Shown here one piece after another: positions 28,500 through 28,785 of a stretch of DNA of 28,785 nt. Made by a program: the position numbers and the translations under genes. The stretch comes from Emergomyces orientalis (taxonomy: Eukaryota > Ascomycota > Eurotiomycetes > Onygenales > Ajellomycetaceae), in assembly GCA_002110485.1 (NCBI GenBank), contig MOWL01000013.1:1-28785 (forward strand), in the 5' to 3' direction. The notes under the pieces are model-generated. The model searched no databases. It was not told the origin of the DNA and saw only the letters and a program-made list of their open reading frames with translations. The number at the start of each line of letters is the position of its first letter. Within the stretch, counting starts at the first letter, position 1.

Positions 28500-28785
28500 C
28501 TAATGTCGTCGCCGCCGCTTTCCACACTTTTCCTGGCCTGCGGCCCCAGTGGGTTGCATGGCTCTCTTCTTGGATTGTAGCTCAGTCTAATATAACTGTC
28601 AGTTAACGCACTTCAAATTAATTTTGGATTGCAACTGTACCTGATGGGTTTTGATCGTCGACTCCAAGAGCGCAATATACGAAAATAGGGTCCTGGCGTC
28701 CGCGAGGATTACTGCACAGTCAAAGCCATTTAATTTATGGATATGCCGTCTCACTTCATCTGTATATTCTTCCAGCCTCTCCCGG
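28500..28785 (-). CDS. C-terminal exons of a hypothetical protein (runs off the right edge)
   Basis: Exon 28785-28641 is open and reads LEEYTDEVRRHIHKLNGFDC, then AVILADARTLFSYIALLEST. A 54-bp intron (28640-28587: GTACAG, AACTGAC, ATTAG) joins in frame to exon 28586-28500, which ends in a basic tail (GKRRRRH) before TAG. Leucine spacing suggests a helical region. No known domain was recognised. Another frame overlapping the last exon stays open to 28331, so the 3' end may differ if there is a further splice or an indel. Confidence 0.5.

Noticed and set aside
1..28785. tRNA, rRNA, riboswitch or CRISPR array
   Set aside because: No cloverleaf-type A/B box pairs, rRNA blocks or regularly spaced repeats were seen; the only tandem repeat is coding.

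Overview
The window looks like nuclear DNA of a filamentous ascomycete, probably a Eurotiomycete. Genes carry very short GT-AG introns (43-67 bp) with CTAAC/CTGAC-type branch points. The gene families are typically fungal: a Zn(II)2Cys6 regulator, divergent BCS1-like AAA ATPases, a casein-kinase-1-like kinase, an F-box protein and a nuclease-like/kinase fusion. No bacterial operon signals, tRNA, rRNA or CRISPR array were seen.

Layout. 1-490 (minus): 5' end of a CK1-like kinase. 1483-2266 (plus): broken F-box gene. 2441-2580: hairpin element. 2742-4042 (minus): broken BCS1-like ATPase. 5094-6229 (minus): broken Zn2Cys6 regulator. 6676-7515 (minus): intact three-exon gene of unknown function. 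7952-9307 (minus): intact BCS1-like ATPase. 10723-12324 (plus) and 12402-13119 (minus): convergent intact genes of unknown function. 14031-19007: intact Ty1/copia retrotransposon, inserted into an already damaged coding relic. 19202-19587 (minus): small three-exon gene. 20718-21842 (plus) and 21835-22140 (minus): two genes overlapping tail to tail by 8 bp. 23053-25000: repeats and gene fragments. 25335-27757 (plus): coiled-coil + restriction-nuclease-like + kinase gene with one frameshift. The right edge holds the C-terminal exons of another gene.

Repeats dominate the architecture. The copia element has identical 102-bp LTRs and a 5-bp target duplication, so it is recent. A ~363-bp direct repeat (13259 and 23945) ends in a ~100-bp LTR-like module that sits in opposite orientations in the two copies. 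A more diverged ~330-bp family lies inverted at 4560 and 10119. The 3' end of the kinase gene is duplicated in inverted orientation next to one repeat. Nearly all frame breaks in otherwise conserved-looking genes behave as single-base deletions, so either gene decay or indel errors in the assembly must be considered.

No pathway or operon links these genes. The region reads as a repeat-rich accessory segment with fast-evolving families. Several multi-exon models (6676-7515, 10723-12324, 12402-13119, 19202-19587, 20718-21842, 21835-22140) were built by hand from splice signals and reading-frame continuity; homology or transcript searches were not possible here.
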